The notes: a model not told the origin generated them from the letters alone. 63,423 nucleotides of DNA from Clostridia bacterium (GCA_017938695.1 JAGBBA010000027.1:1-63423), one strand, 5' to 3'; positions 48,874 through 57,703 are shown, numbered from the stretch's first letter. Translations and numbers: made by a program.

Positions 48874-49377
48874 ATGATGGAAGAACTATTCATGTGCGAC
48901 ATGATCGCCAACCTGACCACCATGCCGCCCATGCCCCAATTGCCCGAGGGTGTGGAGCTCAAGCGGGCCCAGGCGGCAGAAAAGCGCGCCATTCTGGACT
49001 ATGTGGAAAAGAATTTCTCCGACGCCTGGTACGGTGAGGTGGATGTGGCCCTGAGCAGCTGCCCTGCCCGCTGCATTCTGGCGGTGAAGGATGAGAAGCT
49101 CATCGGCTTTTCCTGCTGGGATGTGGCTGCCAAGGGCTTCTTTGGGCCCATCGGCGTGGAAGAAAGCCTGCGGGGCACCGGCATTGGCACTGCGCTGCTG
49201 ATCCGCACCCTGGAATACATGCGCGATGATGGCTACGGCTATGCCATCATCGGCTGGGTGGACAAGGCTGCTCCCTTCTACCAGAAAACCATCGGCGCGG
49301 AGTTTATCCGCGGGGGAGAGCCGCAGAACAGCGTGTACAGCAACATGATCCAAAAACGCTGGCTGGGACATAAGTAA
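48874..49377 (+). CDS. GNAT family N-acetyltransferase
   Basis: 167 aa from ATG 48874, 5 bp after GAGG, right behind the terminator of the previous gene. RCILAVKDEKLIGFSCWDVAAKG is the central hairpin; GPIGVEESLRGTGIGTALLIRTL holds the acetyl-CoA loop RGTGIG; AIIGWVDKAAPFYQKTIGAEFI is the last motif. Substrate unknown. It may be read by partial read-through, as no separate promoter is evident. Confidence 0.87.
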   Translation: MMEELFMCDMIANLTTMPPMPQLPEGVELKRAQAAEKRAILDYVEKNFSDAWYGEVDVALSSCPARCILAVKDEKLIGFSCWDVAAKGFFGPIGVEESLRGTGIGTALLIRTLEYMRDDGYGYAIIGWVDKAAPFYQKTIGAEFIRGGEPQNSVYSNMIQKRWLGHK

Positions 49378-49380
49378 CAA

Positions 49381-49407
49381 AAAGGACGGTTGTGCCGTCC
49401 TTTTTTT
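49381..49407 (+). terminator. Terminator after the GNAT gene
   Basis: AAAGGACGG pairs with CCGTCCTTT around TTGTG, then TTTTT. Confidence 0.92.
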
Positions 49408-49582
49408 CATGCTGTTGCACTTTATCAATTTAAATTGTATTTCTCGTGTATTATGCTTGCATTTTTCGTCAGAATGGTGCATACTATGTGCAGTGGTTCG
49501 GATTTCACCCGGCGGGCGAAAAATGTCCCACAAAAGAATAGCAAGCGAACAATCACCTGAATGATAAAAGGAGGCTACCCAT

Positions 49583-50659
49583 ATGGAACGCGTATATAAT
49601 TTCTCTCCCGGACCCTCGATGCTGGCTCAGCCCGTGCTGGAAAAGGCGCAGAAGGAACTGGTCGTTTATGGCAACACCGGCATGTCTGTGATGGAGATGA
49701 GCCACCGCAGCAAGATGTACACCGATATTTATGATCAGACCGTGGCTGACCTGCGCGACCTGATGGCCATCCCCGACACCCATGAGGTGCTGCTGCTCCA
49801 GGGCGGCGCGACCCAGCAGTTCTCTGCCATCCCCCTGAACCTGATGGTGAACGGCAAGGCTGACTACATCGACTCCGGCAACTTTGCCCACCTGGCCGCT
49901 GAAGAAGCCAAGCGTTACGGCGAAGTGAACATCGTGGCCTCCAGCCGCGACGATGTGTACACCTACATCCCCGATTGGAAGAAGGGCACCTTCACCCCCG
50001 ATGCGGATTATGTGCACATCACCAGCAATAACACCATTTACGGCACCCGTTATGTGGAGCTGCCTGAAGTGAACGCCCCCCTGGTCACCGACGCTTCCTC
50101 CATGATCCTCTCTGAGGTGATGGACGTCAGCAAGTTCGGCGTGATCTACGCTGGTGCCCAGAAGAACATCGGCCCCTCCGGTCTGTGCGTGGTCATCGTC
50201 CGCAAGGATCTGCTGGGCAAGGCCAAGGACATCTGCCCCAAGCTGCTGAACTGGGAAGTGCAGGCCAAGGCTGGCAGCATGTACAACACCCCCAATACCT
50301 ATGGCATCTACCTGGCTGGCCTGACCTTCCAGTGGGTGAAGGAAATGGGCGGCGTGGCCGAGATGGAAAAGATCAACATCGAAAAGGCCGCCCTGCTCTA
50401 CGACTTCCTGGACAACAGCAAGCTGTTCAAGGCTACTGCCCAGAAGGAATTCCGTTCCCGCATGAACGTGACCTTCATCACCGGCGATGCTGACAAGGAC
50501 GCTGCCTTCGTGAAGGCCGCCGCTGCTGAGGGCCTGGTGAACCTGAAGGGCCACCGCTCCGTGGGTGGCATGCGCGCCAGCATCTACAACGCCATGCCCC
50601 GCGACGGCGTGGTCAAGCTGGTCGACTTCATGAAGAAGTTCGAAGCCGAGAACGCCTAA
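49583..50659 (+). CDS. serC: Phosphoserine aminotransferase
   Basis: 358 aa. VYNFSPGPSMLAQPVLEKAQ, MEMSHRSK, LLLQGGATQQFSA, TSNNTIYGTRY and IYAGAQKNIGPSGLCVVIV (Lys for PLP) are class V aminotransferase motifs specific to SerC. It converts 3-phosphohydroxypyruvate to phosphoserine with glutamate. AAAGGAGG precedes the ATG. serA follows after a 184-bp repeat-filled gap, so the two steps of serine synthesis are adjacent. A possible promoter is TTGCAT...CATACT around 49459-49487. Confidence 0.96.
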   Translation: MERVYNFSPGPSMLAQPVLEKAQKELVVYGNTGMSVMEMSHRSKMYTDIYDQTVADLRDLMAIPDTHEVLLLQGGATQQFSAIPLNLMVNGKADYIDSGNFAHLAAEEAKRYGEVNIVASSRDDVYTYIPDWKKGTFTPDADYVHITSNNTIYGTRYVELPEVNAPLVTDASSMILSEVMDVSKFGVIYAGAQKNIGPSGLCVVIVRKDLLGKAKDICPKLLNWEVQAKAGSMYNTPNTYGIYLAGLTFQWVKEMGGVAEMEKINIEKAALLYDFLDNSKLFKATAQKEFRSRMNVTFITGDADKDAAFVKAAAAEGLVNLKGHRSVGGMRASIYNAMPRDGVVKLVDFMKKFEAENA

Positions 50660-50797
50660 GGGGATTTCATCCCTTTAGGGATCCCCGACCAGAGGGCTTT
50701 GCCCTCTGGACTCCCAGCAGGGGTGCTGCCCCTGCACCCTGCTTAAGGGCTCTGCCCTTAAGAATCCCGCGAAGGGCTTTCAGCCCTTTCGAAACCC
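50660..50797. repeat. Mosaic palindromic repeat, class A (reverse)
   Basis: GGGGATTTCATCCC, then CCAGAGGGCTTTGCCCTCTGG, GCAGGGG/CCCCTGC, CTTAAGGGC/GCCCTTAAG and CGAAGGGCTTTCAGCCCTTTCG with AAACCC. It lies between serC and serA. Confidence 0.87.
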
Positions 50798-50843
50798 ATC
50801 TTTTGTGCACGTCCTTGGGGGAGTGCGGTGAGGAGTTACTGTT

Positions 50844-52016
50844 ATGTTCAAGATTCAGACGCTGAATGCGATTTCCGATATCATCCATGCCGAGCTTTCG
50901 GCTGATATGTACACCGTGGCCAAGGAAGAGCCCACCCCCGACGGCATTCTGGTGCGCTCTGCTGCCATGCACGATATGGAGCTGGGCGACAACCTGCTGG
51001 CCATCGCCCGCGCCGGTGCCGGTGTGAATAACATCCCGATCGACAAGTGCTCCAAGCAGGGCATCGTGGTGTTCAACACCCCCGGTGCCAATGCCAACGC
51101 TGTGGCCGAACTGGTCATCGGCGGCCTGATCATGGGCAGCCGCAACGTGGCCGCCGCCAACGTGTGGGCTGCTGGCCTGAAGGGCCAGGGTGCTGATGTG
51201 CCCAAGCTGGTGGAAAAGGGCAAGGGCCAGTTTGTGGGCCCGGAGCTCCGCGGCAAGACCCTGGGTGTCATCGGCCTGGGTGCCATCGGCGCGCTGGTGG
51301 CCAACAAGGCTGCCCGTGGCCTGGGCATGAAGGTCGTGGGCTACGATCCTTTCATTTCCGTTGAAAATGCGTGGAGCCTGTCCAGCGGCGTTGGCCGTGC
51401 TGCCAGCGAGGACGAAGTGCTGGCCCAGGCTGACTATGTGACCTATCACATTCCGCTGAATGACAAGACCCGCGGCTCCATCGACGCGGCCAAGATCGCC
51501 AAGATGAAGAAGGGTGCCTACCTGATGAACTTCTCCCGCGCCGAACTGGTCAATGCTGACGACCTGAAGGCCGCCCTGGCTGATGGCCAGCTGTCCGGCT
51601 ACGTGGTAGACTTCCCCACGGACGAGATGATCGGCGTGGAAAAGGTCACCTGCATTCCTCACCTGGGTGCTTCCACCCCCGAGAGCGAAGAGAACTGCGC
51701 CCAGATGGCCGCTGCTGAGCTGCGCGACTACCTGGAAGTGGGCTGCATCCACAACAGCGTCAACCTGCCCGAAGTGCAGCTGACCGCGCCCGATGCTGCC
51801 CGCGTACTGGTCATCCACGAGAATATCCCCAACACGGTGGCTCCCATCTCTGGCTGCATAAGCCAGGAGGGCATCAACATCGACACCATGGTCAACAAGT
51901 CCAAGAAGGACATGGCTGTGACGGTGTTCGAGCTGCCCGATCTGCCCAGCGAGAACGCCCTGGCCGCCATCAAGGCCCTGCCCGGCGTGATCCGCGTGCG
52001 CACCTTTGTCCGCTAA
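50844..52016 (+). CDS. serA: D-3-phosphoglycerate dehydrogenase
   Basis: 390 aa. ARAGAGVNNIPID, LGVIGLGAIGALVANKA (NAD-binding GxGxxG), DYVTYHIPLNDKTRG, MNFSRAELV and CIPHLGASTPESEENCA with the catalytic His make up the 2-hydroxyacid dehydrogenase core; residues about 318-390 (VHENIPNTVAPIS, GVIRVRTFVR) are an ACT domain used for serine feedback. The usual catalytic R and E are conserved. GAGGAG precedes the ATG. It oxidises 3-phosphoglycerate in the first step of serine synthesis. Confidence 0.95.
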   Translation: MFKIQTLNAISDIIHAELSADMYTVAKEEPTPDGILVRSAAMHDMELGDNLLAIARAGAGVNNIPIDKCSKQGIVVFNTPGANANAVAELVIGGLIMGSRNVAAANVWAAGLKGQGADVPKLVEKGKGQFVGPELRGKTLGVIGLGAIGALVANKAARGLGMKVVGYDPFISVENAWSLSSGVGRAASEDEVLAQADYVTYHIPLNDKTRGSIDAAKIAKMKKGAYLMNFSRAELVNADDLKAALADGQLSGYVVDFPTDEMIGVEKVTCIPHLGASTPESEENCAQMAAAELRDYLEVGCIHNSVNLPEVQLTAPDAARVLVIHENIPNTVAPISGCISQEGINIDTMVNKSKKDMAVTVFELPDLPSENALAAIKALPGVIRVRTFVR

Positions 52017-52032
52017 CCTCTCCCCCTTGCTT

Positions 52033-52061
52033 GAGCTGTCGCCTGTGCGGCAGCTCTTTTC
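52033..52061 (+). terminator. Terminator of serA
   Basis: GAGCTG pairs with CAGCTC, with the inner GTCGCC/GGCGAC-like bases, then TTTTC. Confidence 0.75.
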
Positions 52062-52065
52062 ATGT

Positions 52066-52336
52066 CATCGAAGTGGCAAAGCCACTTCGATGAGTTTGCG
52101 CTTCGTCACTGCTCGCGGCAAAGCCGCTCACGGGCGTTCCTTCGCGTAAGGAATGTTTTCTGGTTTCGGCCGTCACCGGGGCAAGCCCGGTGCTGGCTAC
52201 ACTTGCCCATTGCAAGCAATGGGCTGCGTTAGTCAGGCTGAAGCCTGACCTCACAGAGCGGAAAACGCCCCGCCCGCCCGGCAAAGCCGGGCGATACGAT
52301 TTCAGTCAGAGGGCCTGCGGGCCCTCCGACACCTCC
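52066..52336. repeat. Mosaic palindromic repeat, class B with an inserted module
   Basis: ATCGAAGTGGC/GCCACTTCGAT, GCGGCAAAGCCGC, TCCTTCGCGTAAGGAATG, then the module TTTCGGCC..GCTGGCTACACTTGCCCATT..GACCTCA (52164-52253, also at 5413-5501), then AAACGCCCCGCCC, CCCGGCAAAGCCGGG and AGAGGGCCTGCGGGCCCT. Compared with 18511-18657 the inner module replaces the simple hairpin. Confidence 0.87.
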
Positions 52337-52383
52337 AGAATAGACCAATCAGGTCGTGATACTTACACCGCAGCTCTTTTTGC

Positions 52384-52412
52384 TTGACGCAAACGGGCAC
52401 ATGCGCTACACT
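52384..52412 (+). promoter_or_regulatory. Promoter of the Fe-ADH operon
   Basis: TTGACG (52384-52389) and TACACT (52407-52412), 17 bp apart. Confidence 0.78.
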
Positions 52413-52444
52413 AATACTATCTTTGGATTTCGAGGTGTTTTGAC

Positions 52445-53569
52445 ATGGTTCAGAAGGTGCTTCGCGGCCGCGGCAAGCTGGGCAAGGTCGCTGAGTTGAT
52501 GGATAAGCTGAATATGAAAAAGCCCCTGCTGGTGTGCGGCAAGCGCATGGCGCAGGTGTTTGCGGAGCAGGTTTCCGGCGTGGCTTATGCGCACTTTGAC
52601 GGGTATCACCCCAACCCCGATTTTGCCGACTGTGCAGCCGGTGCCGCCATGTATCAGGCGGAGGGCTGCGACGGCATCATTTCCCTGGGCGGCGGCAGTG
52701 CCATGGACACTGCCAAGGCCGTGAAAGCCCTGCTGATCGCCGAGAATGCTAACAAGGCCATGCAATCCATCCTGCCGGAGGATGCGGTGCTGCCTCATAT
52801 TGCCATCCCCGGCACGGCTGGCACCGGCGCGGAGGCCACGCAGATCGCCGTGATGTATGTGAACGACCAGAAGCTGAGCCTGAGCCATCCGGCCCTGCTG
52901 CCCGAGGGCGTGATCCTGGACGCGGCCCTGCTGGACACCCTGCCGGAGTATCACAAAAAGGCCTGTGCGCTGGATGCGCTGTGCCAGGGCATCGAAAGCT
53001 ACTGGGCCAAGGCGGCCACCAGCGACAGCCAGGTGCATGCCTACCTGGCCATCATCGGCGTGCTGGATAACATCCGGGCGTACCTGGCTGGTGATCCCAA
53101 CGCGGCGGAGGCCATGCTGGAGGCTGCCTACCGCAGCGGCCGGGCGATCCAGATCAGCCGCACCACGGCGGCCCACGCCATGAGCTATCAGATCACCAAG
53201 AAGCTGGGCCTGGCCCACGGCCACGCCTGTATGCTGACCCTGCCCGTTCTGTGGGACGTGATGATCGACAACACCGACACGCTGTCCATCCTGATGGACC
53301 TGTCGCAGAAGATGCGCCTGGGCAGCGAATACATGGGCAGCCGCCTGCTGGCGGGCCTGCTGATCGACCTGGGCATGGAGCCCGAAACCATGCCCGACGA
53401 AGCCACGCTGGATGCCCTGGCCGACTCGGTGAATGCGGAACGGCTGGGCAACCATCCCATGCCCCTGACCCGTGACGACCTGAAGAAGATCTACCGCCGG
53501 GCCTTTACCCGCCGCGCTGGCGCGGACCGGCAGGTGTGCATCGACCTGTGGAAATACTATGGACAATAA
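52445..53569 (+). CDS. Iron-containing alcohol dehydrogenase family protein
   Basis: 374 aa. GIISLGGGSAMDTAKAVKA and PGTAGTGAEAT bind NAD(P); the metal site is expected from ALDALCQGIESYWA, TAAHAMSYQI and LAHGHACML, where Asp and three His normally bind Fe(II). The group includes butanol, lactaldehyde and phosphonate-related dehydrogenases; the substrate is not evident. GAGGTG stands upstream of the ATG. It overlaps the next gene by 11 bp. Confidence 0.88.
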   Translation: MVQKVLRGRGKLGKVAELMDKLNMKKPLLVCGKRMAQVFAEQVSGVAYAHFDGYHPNPDFADCAAGAAMYQAEGCDGIISLGGGSAMDTAKAVKALLIAENANKAMQSILPEDAVLPHIAIPGTAGTGAEATQIAVMYVNDQKLSLSHPALLPEGVILDAALLDTLPEYHKKACALDALCQGIESYWAKAATSDSQVHAYLAIIGVLDNIRAYLAGDPNAAEAMLEAAYRSGRAIQISRTTAAHAMSYQITKKLGLAHGHACMLTLPVLWDVMIDNTDTLSILMDLSQKMRLGSEYMGSRLLAGLLIDLGMEPETMPDEATLDALADSVNAERLGNHPMPLTRDDLKKIYRRAFTRRAGADRQVCIDLWKYYGQ

Positions 53570-54185
53570 GCTGAGCCTGGGCGCGGACACCTTTGTCCGC
53601 GCGGTGACCGATTTCATTTTCGTGGAAGACGCCCCCCAAAAGAGCGACGTGATCTTCGTGACCGGCTGCAGCCACCCGGAGCATGCGCTGCGCGCAGCAG
53701 AGCTGTATCGCCAAGGCATGGCGGAGTACATCCTGCCCTCTGGCCGGTACAGCATCACCCTGGGGCACTTCAAGGGCGTACCGGAGCAGTTCCGGCAGGA
53801 TTACCCCGACGAATATGAAACCGAGTGGGCGTACCTCCGTGCGGTGCTGATGAAGGCAGGTGTGCCCGACCATGCCATCCTCCGGGAAGACCAGGCCACC
53901 TACACCTGGGAAAACGCCCTGCGCTCCCGCGAACTGCTGGACAGCATGGGCATCAAGGTGCAGAGGGCCATCCTCTGCTGCCGCGCCTTCCATGCCCGCC
54001 GGGCCATGATGTACTACCACGCAGCCTTCCCGGACACGGAACTCCTCGTTTGCCCGGCTTCCACCCCCGGCGAAAGCCGTAACGACTGGTTCACCAACGC
54101 CAAGGGCCGCAAGCGCGTCCTGGGCGAGGTGCGCCGCCTTGGCAGCCAGGTGAACGAAGTCTTCGAAATGATGATCGAAAAATAA
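53559..54185 (+). CDS. YdcF (DUF218) family protein
   Basis: 208 aa. SDVIFVTGCSHPEHALRAAELY, then LREDQATYTWENALRSRELL and LCCRAFHARRAMMYYHAAFP match DUF218, where the ENxxxS segment and the R residues are conserved. The fold binds nucleotide or SAM-like ligands (YdcF) and the family includes envelope proteins SanA/ElyC; this copy has no membrane segment. It overlaps the ADH gene, so the two are co-translated. Confidence 0.78.
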   Translation: MDNKLSLGADTFVRAVTDFIFVEDAPQKSDVIFVTGCSHPEHALRAAELYRQGMAEYILPSGRYSITLGHFKGVPEQFRQDYPDEYETEWAYLRAVLMKAGVPDHAILREDQATYTWENALRSRELLDSMGIKVQRAILCCRAFHARRAMMYYHAAFPDTELLVCPASTPGESRNDWFTNAKGRKRVLGEVRRLGSQVNEVFEMMIEK

Positions 54186-54319
54186 GCAACGCTCCCTGCG
54201 TCGCGGTGCGCCTGTCGCGCACCGTGACCCCATAAAAATCCTACTTGTAAGGTAAAAAGTGGGTTTCGAAAGGGCTGAAAGCCCTTCGTGGGAGTCCAGA
54301 GGGCAAAGCCCTCTGGCAG
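54186..54319. repeat. Mosaic palindromic repeat, class A
   Basis: TGCGTCGCGGTGCGCC with GCGCACCGTGACCCC, then GGGTTTCGAAAGGGC and GCCCTTCG, and AGTCCAGAGGGC with GCCCTCTGG. Confidence 0.87.
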
Positions 54320-54370
54320 GCGAAAGATGCAAGAAACAAGGCACTTGGATCGTTGGATGGAGTGAAGAGA

Positions 54371-55153
54371 ATGACCATGCACGAGGGGCATCGCAAACGG
54401 ATGCGGGAGCGGTTCCGGAAGGACGGGCTGGACGGGTTTGCGGATCATGAGGTGCTGGAGCTGCTGCTGTTTTACGGCAGGGCCCGGGGCGATGTGAATC
54501 CGCTGGCGCACACGCTGATGGACACCTTCGGCTCGCTGCAGGGCGTGCTGGAGGCTCGGCCTGATCAGCTGATGGCCGTGCCCGGCGTGGGCGAGGAAAC
54601 GGCAACGCTGCTTTCCGCCATGCTGCCAGTGTTCCGGCGGTATACCGAGTGCATTTGCAGGGAGAAAAAGCGGTTCGATACCCGGCAGGATATGAAGCAG
54701 TTCTGCAAAGCATTGCTTTCCGGCTGGCGGGCGGAACGGTTTTACACCATCTGCCTCACGGCGGACAACCAGCTGCTGGGTCAGCGGCTGATCGCCGAGG
54801 GCAGCGTGGAGGGCGTGCATGCCTATCCGCGGCGCGTGGTGGAGGCCGCGCTGAACCTCAATGCCCGCGGGGTGGTTCTCTGCCATAATCATCCGGGCGG
54901 TTCCAACTGGCCATCCCAGCAGGACATTGCATCCACCGAGCAGATCAGGCTGATTTTGAAGGGCATGGATATCATCCTGCTTGACCACATCATTGTGGCA
55001 GGCGAGGATGCGTACAGCATGGTGGAGCATGGCGATATTGCTCAGGGGTATGATTACTCGCCGGTGCTGGCGGCCATTGCGGCGGACAGCGGCGGGCAGA
55101 TCATGCACAAAAAGGCCAGCGGAACCGGCACGAAGGGAAAGGAAACAACATAA
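54371..55153 (+). CDS. radC: RadC family JAMM-domain protein
   Basis: 260 aa. An N-terminal helix-hairpin-helix region (FADHEVLELLLFYGRARGDVNPLA, then VPGVGEETATLL) precedes the JAB/MPN domain, with CHNHPGGSNWPSQQD giving His172, His174, Ser182 and Asp185 of the JAMM metal site. RadC was linked to DNA repair historically, but its function is unsettled. The ATG at 54371 lies about 10 bp from GGAG; 54353 is an alternative. It heads an operon with a YdcF-like gene and rsmG. Confidence 0.93.
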   Translation: MTMHEGHRKRMRERFRKDGLDGFADHEVLELLLFYGRARGDVNPLAHTLMDTFGSLQGVLEARPDQLMAVPGVGEETATLLSAMLPVFRRYTECICREKKRFDTRQDMKQFCKALLSGWRAERFYTICLTADNQLLGQRLIAEGSVEGVHAYPRRVVEAALNLNARGVVLCHNHPGGSNWPSQQDIASTEQIRLILKGMDIILLDHIIVAGEDAYSMVEHGDIAQGYDYSPVLAAIAADSGGQIMHKKASGTGTKGKETT

Positions 55154-55154
55154 G

Positions 55155-55769
55155 ATGAAGAAAATCCCCGGAGGAGGCCGCCGCATTTTGATGCTGTTGC
55201 TGATTGCTGTACTGGTGGCCGTGCTGGCCTATCTTGGCGTGGTGGGTATGCTGGTGTGGAAAGTCACCCATGTGCCCCCGGCCGAAAACTACGATGCTAT
55301 TGTGGTGCTGGGTGCCCAGGTGAAGGCCGACGGCTCCCTGTCGCTGCAACTGAAGTGGCGGCTGGATGCTGCCTATGAGGCCTGGCAGAAGGAGAACAGC
55401 CTGATCGTGGTCTGCGGTGCCCAGGGCGAAAACGAGCCCATGACCGAAGCCCAGGCTATGCATGACTACCTGGTGGGACTGGGCGTGCCGGAGGATGCGA
55501 TTATCATGGAGGACACGTCCGTGAACACCCGGCAGAATATCCGCAACGCTGCTGCACTTTTGAAAGGCCGCAATGCCCAAAAGGCGCTGATGGTGACCAG
55601 CGATTACCACCTGCCCCGGGCCATGGCTCTGGCAGAGGATGAGGGCATGACGGCCACCGGCCTGGGTGCCCCCACCAAGGCGATTTACTGGCCCAAGAAC
55701 TATGGCCGCGAGGCCCTGGCATGGATCAAATACTGGATGCAGAAATACCTGCATCTGCCCTTGGAGTGA
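55155..55769 (+). CDS. SanA/ElyC/YdcF family membrane protein
   Basis: 204 aa. An N-terminal membrane helix at about 10-36 (RILMLLLIAVLVAVLAYLGV) and a DUF218 domain: YDAIVVLGAQVKADGSLS, LQLKWRLDAAYEAW, NSLIVVCGAQGENEPMTEAQ and MEDTSVNTRQNIRNAAALL, VTSDYHLPRAMALA. Family members such as SanA and ElyC act in envelope barrier function. It starts 1 bp after the radC stop codon, with AAAGGAAAC ahead of the ATG. Confidence 0.85.
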   Translation: MKKIPGGGRRILMLLLIAVLVAVLAYLGVVGMLVWKVTHVPPAENYDAIVVLGAQVKADGSLSLQLKWRLDAAYEAWQKENSLIVVCGAQGENEPMTEAQAMHDYLVGLGVPEDAIIMEDTSVNTRQNIRNAAALLKGRNAQKALMVTSDYHLPRAMALAEDEGMTATGLGAPTKAIYWPKNYGREALAWIKYWMQKYLHLPLE

Positions 55770-55774
55770 CACGA

Positions 55775-56518
55775 ATGAATGCAATGGAGCTGGCTGCGCG
55801 CCTTACGGCGTGCGGTATTCCCTTTGATGATGCGCTGCCGGAAAAGCTTTTGCGCTATCACGCCCTGCTGATGGACTGGAATACCCGGATGGACCTGACC
55901 GCCGTGACGGACGAGGACGAGATGATCGACCGGCATTATGTGGACAGCCTGATGGCCCTGAAGGAGCCGGGGCTGATTCCGGCGGAGGGTAAAGTGATCG
56001 ACGTGGGCACGGGCGCGGGCTTCCCTGGCATGCCCCTGGCACTGGCGTGCCCTCAATTGCAGGTGACGCTGATGGACGCCCAGCAGAAGCGGTTGACCTT
56101 CCTGCAGGCGGTGATCGACGAGCTGGGCGTAAAGAACGTGACGCTGATCCACCGCCGGGCGGAGGATGGCGCAAGGGACGCTCAGCTGCGGGAACAGTTT
56201 GACGTAGCGGTGGCTCGTGCGGTGGCACCCTTGGCTGTGCTGGCGGAATACTTGCTGCCCTTTGTGAAGGTGGGCGGCAAGGCACTGTGCTGGAAGGGCC
56301 CTGCCTTGCAGGATGAACTGACCCAGGGCCGGAGAGCGGCCTTCCTGCTGGGCGGCCAGGCAGGGGAACCCATTCCCTGCGAATTCCCCGGCCGGGAATG
56401 GCAGCATCAGCTGCTTCCTATTCAGAAAGTGGCGAAAACCGCTCGACAGTATCCGCGAAAAGCCGGCACACCCTCCAAATCGCCCCTGGGACAATCGGCA
56501 AAGAATGCGGAAATGTGA
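55775..56518 (+). CDS. rsmG: 16S rRNA (guanine-527 N7) methyltransferase
   Basis: 247 aa. MDWNTRMDLTAVTDEDEMIDRHYVDSL, VIDVGTGAGFPGMPLALA (SAM site), LMDAQQKRLTFLQAV and VARAVAPLAVLAEYLLPFVKVGG are the RsmG set. It methylates G527 of 16S rRNA in the ribosomal decoding region. GGAG is 9 bp ahead of the ATG. It is followed, after a terminator, by a ParB/Noc-like gene, the usual origin-proximal order in Bacillota. Confidence 0.95.
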   Translation: MNAMELAARLTACGIPFDDALPEKLLRYHALLMDWNTRMDLTAVTDEDEMIDRHYVDSLMALKEPGLIPAEGKVIDVGTGAGFPGMPLALACPQLQVTLMDAQQKRLTFLQAVIDELGVKNVTLIHRRAEDGARDAQLREQFDVAVARAVAPLAVLAEYLLPFVKVGGKALCWKGPALQDELTQGRRAAFLLGGQAGEPIPCEFPGREWQHQLLPIQKVAKTARQYPRKAGTPSKSPLGQSAKNAEM

Positions 56519-56538
56519 TAAAATCAGCATGAAAACGA

Positions 56539-56596
56539 CCTGCTTGCACCGGGAATCGTGACGAACGATTCTTCCGACGGCAAGCAGGGTTTTTCT
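56539..56596 (+). terminator. Terminator of the radC-rsmG operon
   Basis: CCTGCTTGC (56539-56547) pairs with GCAAGCAGG (56580-56588), with an inner GAATCGT/ACGATTC, then GTTTTTC. Confidence 0.88.
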
Positions 56597-56639
56597 TTTG
56601 CCCGAACGAAAAAACACAGGGTAGAGAGGGGAGAAGTCC

Positions 56640-57479
56640 ATGCTGTATCAGAAGGAAAACGATGCTGCTGCGTGCGCACAGCAGGTGTGCTGGCTGCCGC
56701 TGGAGAGGATCTCGCCCCGGCCGTCGGTGGGCCGGGAACCCGTGGACGGCATGACGCTGATGGAGCTGGTGGATTCCATCCGCATGCACGGGGTGATCGA
56801 ACCCATTGCGGTGCAGAAAAGCAGCGGCGGCCGGTATGTGATCGTTTCGGGGAACCGGCGGTTCATGGCGTGCCGCATGGCTGGACTGACCCACATCGAC
56901 GCGGTGGTGCTGGACGGCGTGGAGCAGGATCAGGGGGCACGGTCGCTGCTGGAGGGCATCATGAGCGGCCATATGCACTACCTGGACGAAGCCGCGGCCA
57001 TGAAGGCACTGACCGAGCAGCACGGCTTCACCCGGGAAGAAGTGGCCCGGGGGCTGGGGTGCTCGGTCAGCATGGTGAACCAGCGTCTGCGCCTGACGGA
57101 GCTGGACCGGGAACTGCAGGCCTTTCTGATGGAGCAGGGCATGCCGGAAGGCTATGCCCGGGCCCTGCAAAAGCTACCGGACCGCCGGGGGAGGATGAAC
57201 ATCGCCCGGCAGGCCGTAAGGGAAAAGCTGTGCGTCCGGGACGTGGAGCTGCTGGTGGCCAGTGCTCAGGCGCGGCTGCCGGTGCCGCCGCTGCCTGGGG
57301 GACGCACCATCACGCTGGTGAGGGATCACCGGCTGTATCTGAATGCCATCCGGAATATTGTGGCGCAGATGCAGGAGGCAGGCATCAAGGCGACCACGGA
57401 GGAACGCACCCTGGCGGACAGCGTGGAGGTAACGCTGCGCCTTCCCACCCGGCACAGGCGGGCCGGAAGAAGCCTGTGA
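56640..57479 (+). CDS. ParB/Noc family DNA-binding protein
   Basis: 279 aa. LPLERISPRPSVGRE, LVDSIRMHGVIEPIAVQ and YVIVSGNRRFMACRMAG are the ParB N-terminal CTP-binding motifs (GxRRxxA-type box is GNRRFMA). The central HTH is FTREEVARGLGCSVSMVNQRLRLTELD. It follows rsmG, the place of noc in Bacillota, so the nucleoid-occlusion type is likely. No parA or second parB follows in the window; tRNA genes do. GGGAGAAG precedes the ATG. Confidence 0.87.
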   Translation: MLYQKENDAAACAQQVCWLPLERISPRPSVGREPVDGMTLMELVDSIRMHGVIEPIAVQKSSGGRYVIVSGNRRFMACRMAGLTHIDAVVLDGVEQDQGARSLLEGIMSGHMHYLDEAAAMKALTEQHGFTREEVARGLGCSVSMVNQRLRLTELDRELQAFLMEQGMPEGYARALQKLPDRRGRMNIARQAVREKLCVRDVELLVASAQARLPVPPLPGGRTITLVRDHRLYLNAIRNIVAQMQEAGIKATTEERTLADSVEVTLRLPTRHRRAGRSL

Positions 57480-57531
57480 AAGTGACCAGTTATAAGACTG
57501 AAAGTTTTTTTGAAAAAAGTGAAAATGGGGG

Positions 57532-57560
57532 TTGACAAAAATGTCGGATTGAGGTATTAT
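57532..57560 (+). promoter_or_regulatory. Promoter of the five-tRNA operon
   Basis: TTGACA (57532-57537) and TATTAT (57555-57560), 17 bp apart. Confidence 0.88.
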
Positions 57561-57619
57561 AAACAAGTCGCCGCGGTAACCGAGAGGTTACAGAGTCAAG
57601 CCACTTGGCTATGGCGCAC

Positions 57620-57692
57620 GGGAGCATAGCTCAGCTGGGAGAGCATCTGCCTTACAAGCAGAGGGTCACAGGTTCGAGCCCTGTTGTTCCCA
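57620..57692 (+). tRNA. tRNA-Val (anticodon TAC)
   Basis: Acceptor GGGAGCA pairs with TGTTCCC. The loop CTTACAA gives TAC; the T loop GTTCGAGCC is standard. CCA is not encoded. Confidence 0.93.
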
Positions 57693-57703
57693 CTTACAAA
57701 TAT

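Noticed and set aside
49408-49582. A T-box or serine-responsive leader before serC
   Set aside because: No AGAGA/GGTG signature, T-box core or terminator was found; only a weak promoter is visible.
56558-57535. A 325-codon open frame overlapping the ParB-like gene
   Set aside because: It is a Gly/Ala/Arg-rich shadow frame of GC-rich coding sequence; the overlapping frame has clear ParB motifs.
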